Translations under genes and position numbers: made by a program | The notes under the pieces: generated by a model | What the model was told of the DNA's origin: nothing | Seen by the model: the letters and a program-made list of their open reading frames with translations, nothing else | Databases searched by the model: none | From: JANQPX01 sp039028235 | GTDB lineage: Bacteria; Pseudomonadota; Alphaproteobacteria; Geminicoccales; Geminicoccaceae | Assembly: GCA_039028235.1 (NCBI GenBank) | Contig: JBCCIN010000010.1 | Location: forward strand, 1-15,339 | Direction of reading: 5' to 3' | Length of the DNA stretch: 15,339 nt | In this document: positions 14,297-15,339 of the stretch, in pieces | Position numbering within the stretch: the first letter of the stretch is position 1 | Layout of the letters: every line of letters starts with the position of its first letter

Positions 14297-15339
14297 ATGC
14301 CGAGCCTCGACCAGGTCGCCGCTCTTTCCGAACGCCGCGTCGCCGGGCTGATGACCGGGACCTCGATGGACGGCCTCGATGTCGCGATCTGCCGGATCGA
14401 GCCAGGCGAGCGCCTGGTCTTCGAGCTTCTCGCCTTCGAGACCATTCCGATGCCAGACGATCTGCGGCAGGATCTGGCGCCGGTGCACCTGACCGACATC
14501 GCCGCCATCGCCCGCGTGAACCAAAGGCTGGGCCACTATTTCGCGGATGCCTTAAGTCAGGTTGCCGAACCTTTCGGCCGCCTCGACCTGATCGGGAGTC
14601 ATGGCCAGACTGTCTATCATGAGCATGGCGTCACCACGCTGCAGCTCGGCGATCCCGGCCCGCTCGCAGCGGCCTTCGGCTGCCCGGTGATCAGCGACTT
14701 CCGCATGAACGACATCGCGCTCGGCGGCTCGGGTGCGCCCCTCGTCCCCTATGTCGACCAGCGCCTGCTCGGCAGGAAGGGCGAAGCGCTGCTCGCGATC
14801 AATGTCGGCGGCATCTCGAACTTTACGGCGCTTCCCGGTGATCCAGCGGCGTCGCATCAGGTCCTCGGCATGGATTGCGGCCCCGGCAATATGCTGATGG
14901 ATGGGCTCGCTAGGCGCTGGTCCGAAGGCAGCGAGAACGCCGACATGGACGGCAAGCTCGCACTCAGGGGCAAGGTCGACGACGACCTGCTTCGCTGGCT
15001 GAAGGCGCATCCTTATTTCGCGGAAACACCGCGCCCGTCAGCCGGGCGCGAGCAGTTCGGCGATCATTTTCTGGACGAGATTCTCGCCGAGGCCGGAACC
15101 GATCTGAAGCGTGAGGCCGACGTCTCGGGCTTGATGGCGACACTCGCCGCCTTCACCGTATTCGGCATCACCGATGCCTATCGGCGCTTCGCCGCGCCCA
15201 CCACCCCAGTCACGCAGGTGATCGTCAGCGGCGGCGGCAGCCGCAATCCGGCACTGATGGCCGGGCTGAAAGAAGGGTTCGGCAATATCGCGGTCGGCGC
15301 GAGCGACAGTTTCGGCCTGCCGGTGGATGCCAAAGAAGC
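14297..15339 (+). CDS. anmK: anhydro-N-acetylmuramic acid kinase AnmK, partial (3' end beyond right edge)
   Basis: AnmK hydrolyses the 1,6-anhydro ring of anhMurNAc and phosphorylates it to MurNAc-6-phosphate in cell-wall recycling. 347 codons are visible from ATG 14297; the family usually has about 360-390, so little is missing. All main motifs are present: GLMTGTSMDGLD (17-28, phosphate binding), SHGQTVYH (101-108), SDFRMNDIALGGSGAPLVP (133-151), NVGGISNFT (169-177), MDCGPGNMLMD (192-202) with Asp193 in the position generally assigned as catalytic base, and SGGGSRNPALM (311-321). The ATG is one base after the transporter stop; the ribosome-binding site would lie inside the transporter gene and is weak, which fits coupling. 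MurQ, the usual next enzyme, is not in view. A related 1,6-anhydrosugar as substrate cannot be excluded. Confidence 0.95.
   Translation, partial: MPSLDQVAALSERRVAGLMTGTSMDGLDVAICRIEPGERLVFELLAFETIPMPDDLRQDLAPVHLTDIAAIARVNQRLGHYFADALSQVAEPFGRLDLIGSHGQTVYHEHGVTTLQLGDPGPLAAAFGCPVISDFRMNDIALGGSGAPLVPYVDQRLLGRKGEALLAINVGGISNFTALPGDPAASHQVLGMDCGPGNMLMDGLARRWSEGSENADMDGKLALRGKVDDDLLRWLKAHPYFAETPRPSAGREQFGDHFLDEILAEAGTDLKREADVSGLMATLAAFTVFGITDAYRRFAAPTTPVTQVIVSGGGSRNPALMAGLKEGFGNIAVGASDSFGLPVDAKE

Overview
The window looks like chromosomal DNA of an alphaproteobacterium. The coding sequence is GC-rich, with codons ending mostly in G or C. It carries an opgG-small gene-opgH order like the opgGIH order known from Rhodobacter sphaeroides, plus a Bug-type solute receptor and a fused FAD/Fe-S 2-hydroxyacid dehydrogenase. 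A more exact placement (Hyphomicrobiales or Rhodobacterales) is only a guess. I see no rRNA, tRNA, CRISPR, IS element or phage gene, so this is ordinary core or metabolic DNA rather than a mobile island.

Left part (1-6163): a minus-strand gene runs off the left edge and encodes an exported, cysteine-free coiled-coil protein. A 684-base non-coding region (1443-2126) separates it from the divergent plus-strand operon for osmoregulated periplasmic glucans (OPGs). That operon holds opgG (Tat signal peptide), a coupled 181-residue cytoplasmic protein in the position of opgI, and opgH (membrane glucosyltransferase). OpgH should polymerise and export the glucan, OpgG should act on it in the periplasm, and the small protein probably supports backbone synthesis.

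Middle part (6164-10381): two minus-strand genes face the OPG operon. They are an orphan Tat-exported Bug/TctC-type receptor and, upstream of it, a 975-residue FAD-linked oxidase with a cysteine-rich Fe-S half (D-lactate or glycolate dehydrogenase type). A 138-base region with two short palindromes separates the oxidase from a divergent plus-strand serine-glyoxylate type aminotransferase. Together they suggest 2-hydroxyacid/glyoxylate metabolism.

Right part (10382-15339): the aminotransferase is followed closely by a YqeC-family gene, known elsewhere as an accessory to selenium-dependent molybdenum hydroxylases, although no such enzyme is visible here. An AT-rich spacer then carries a perfect 7-bp inverted repeat that overlaps a TATAAT sequence and probably drives a second operon: an unrecognised 191-residue protein, an MFS transporter, and anmK (anhydro-N-acetylmuramic acid kinase, cut by the right edge). 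The MFS and anmK genes are one base apart, which suggests that the transporter handles an anhydro-sugar. The product of AnmK is known to yield D-lactate through MurQ, so the nearby D-lactate/glycolate-type dehydrogenase may belong to the same catabolic theme; this last link is inference.
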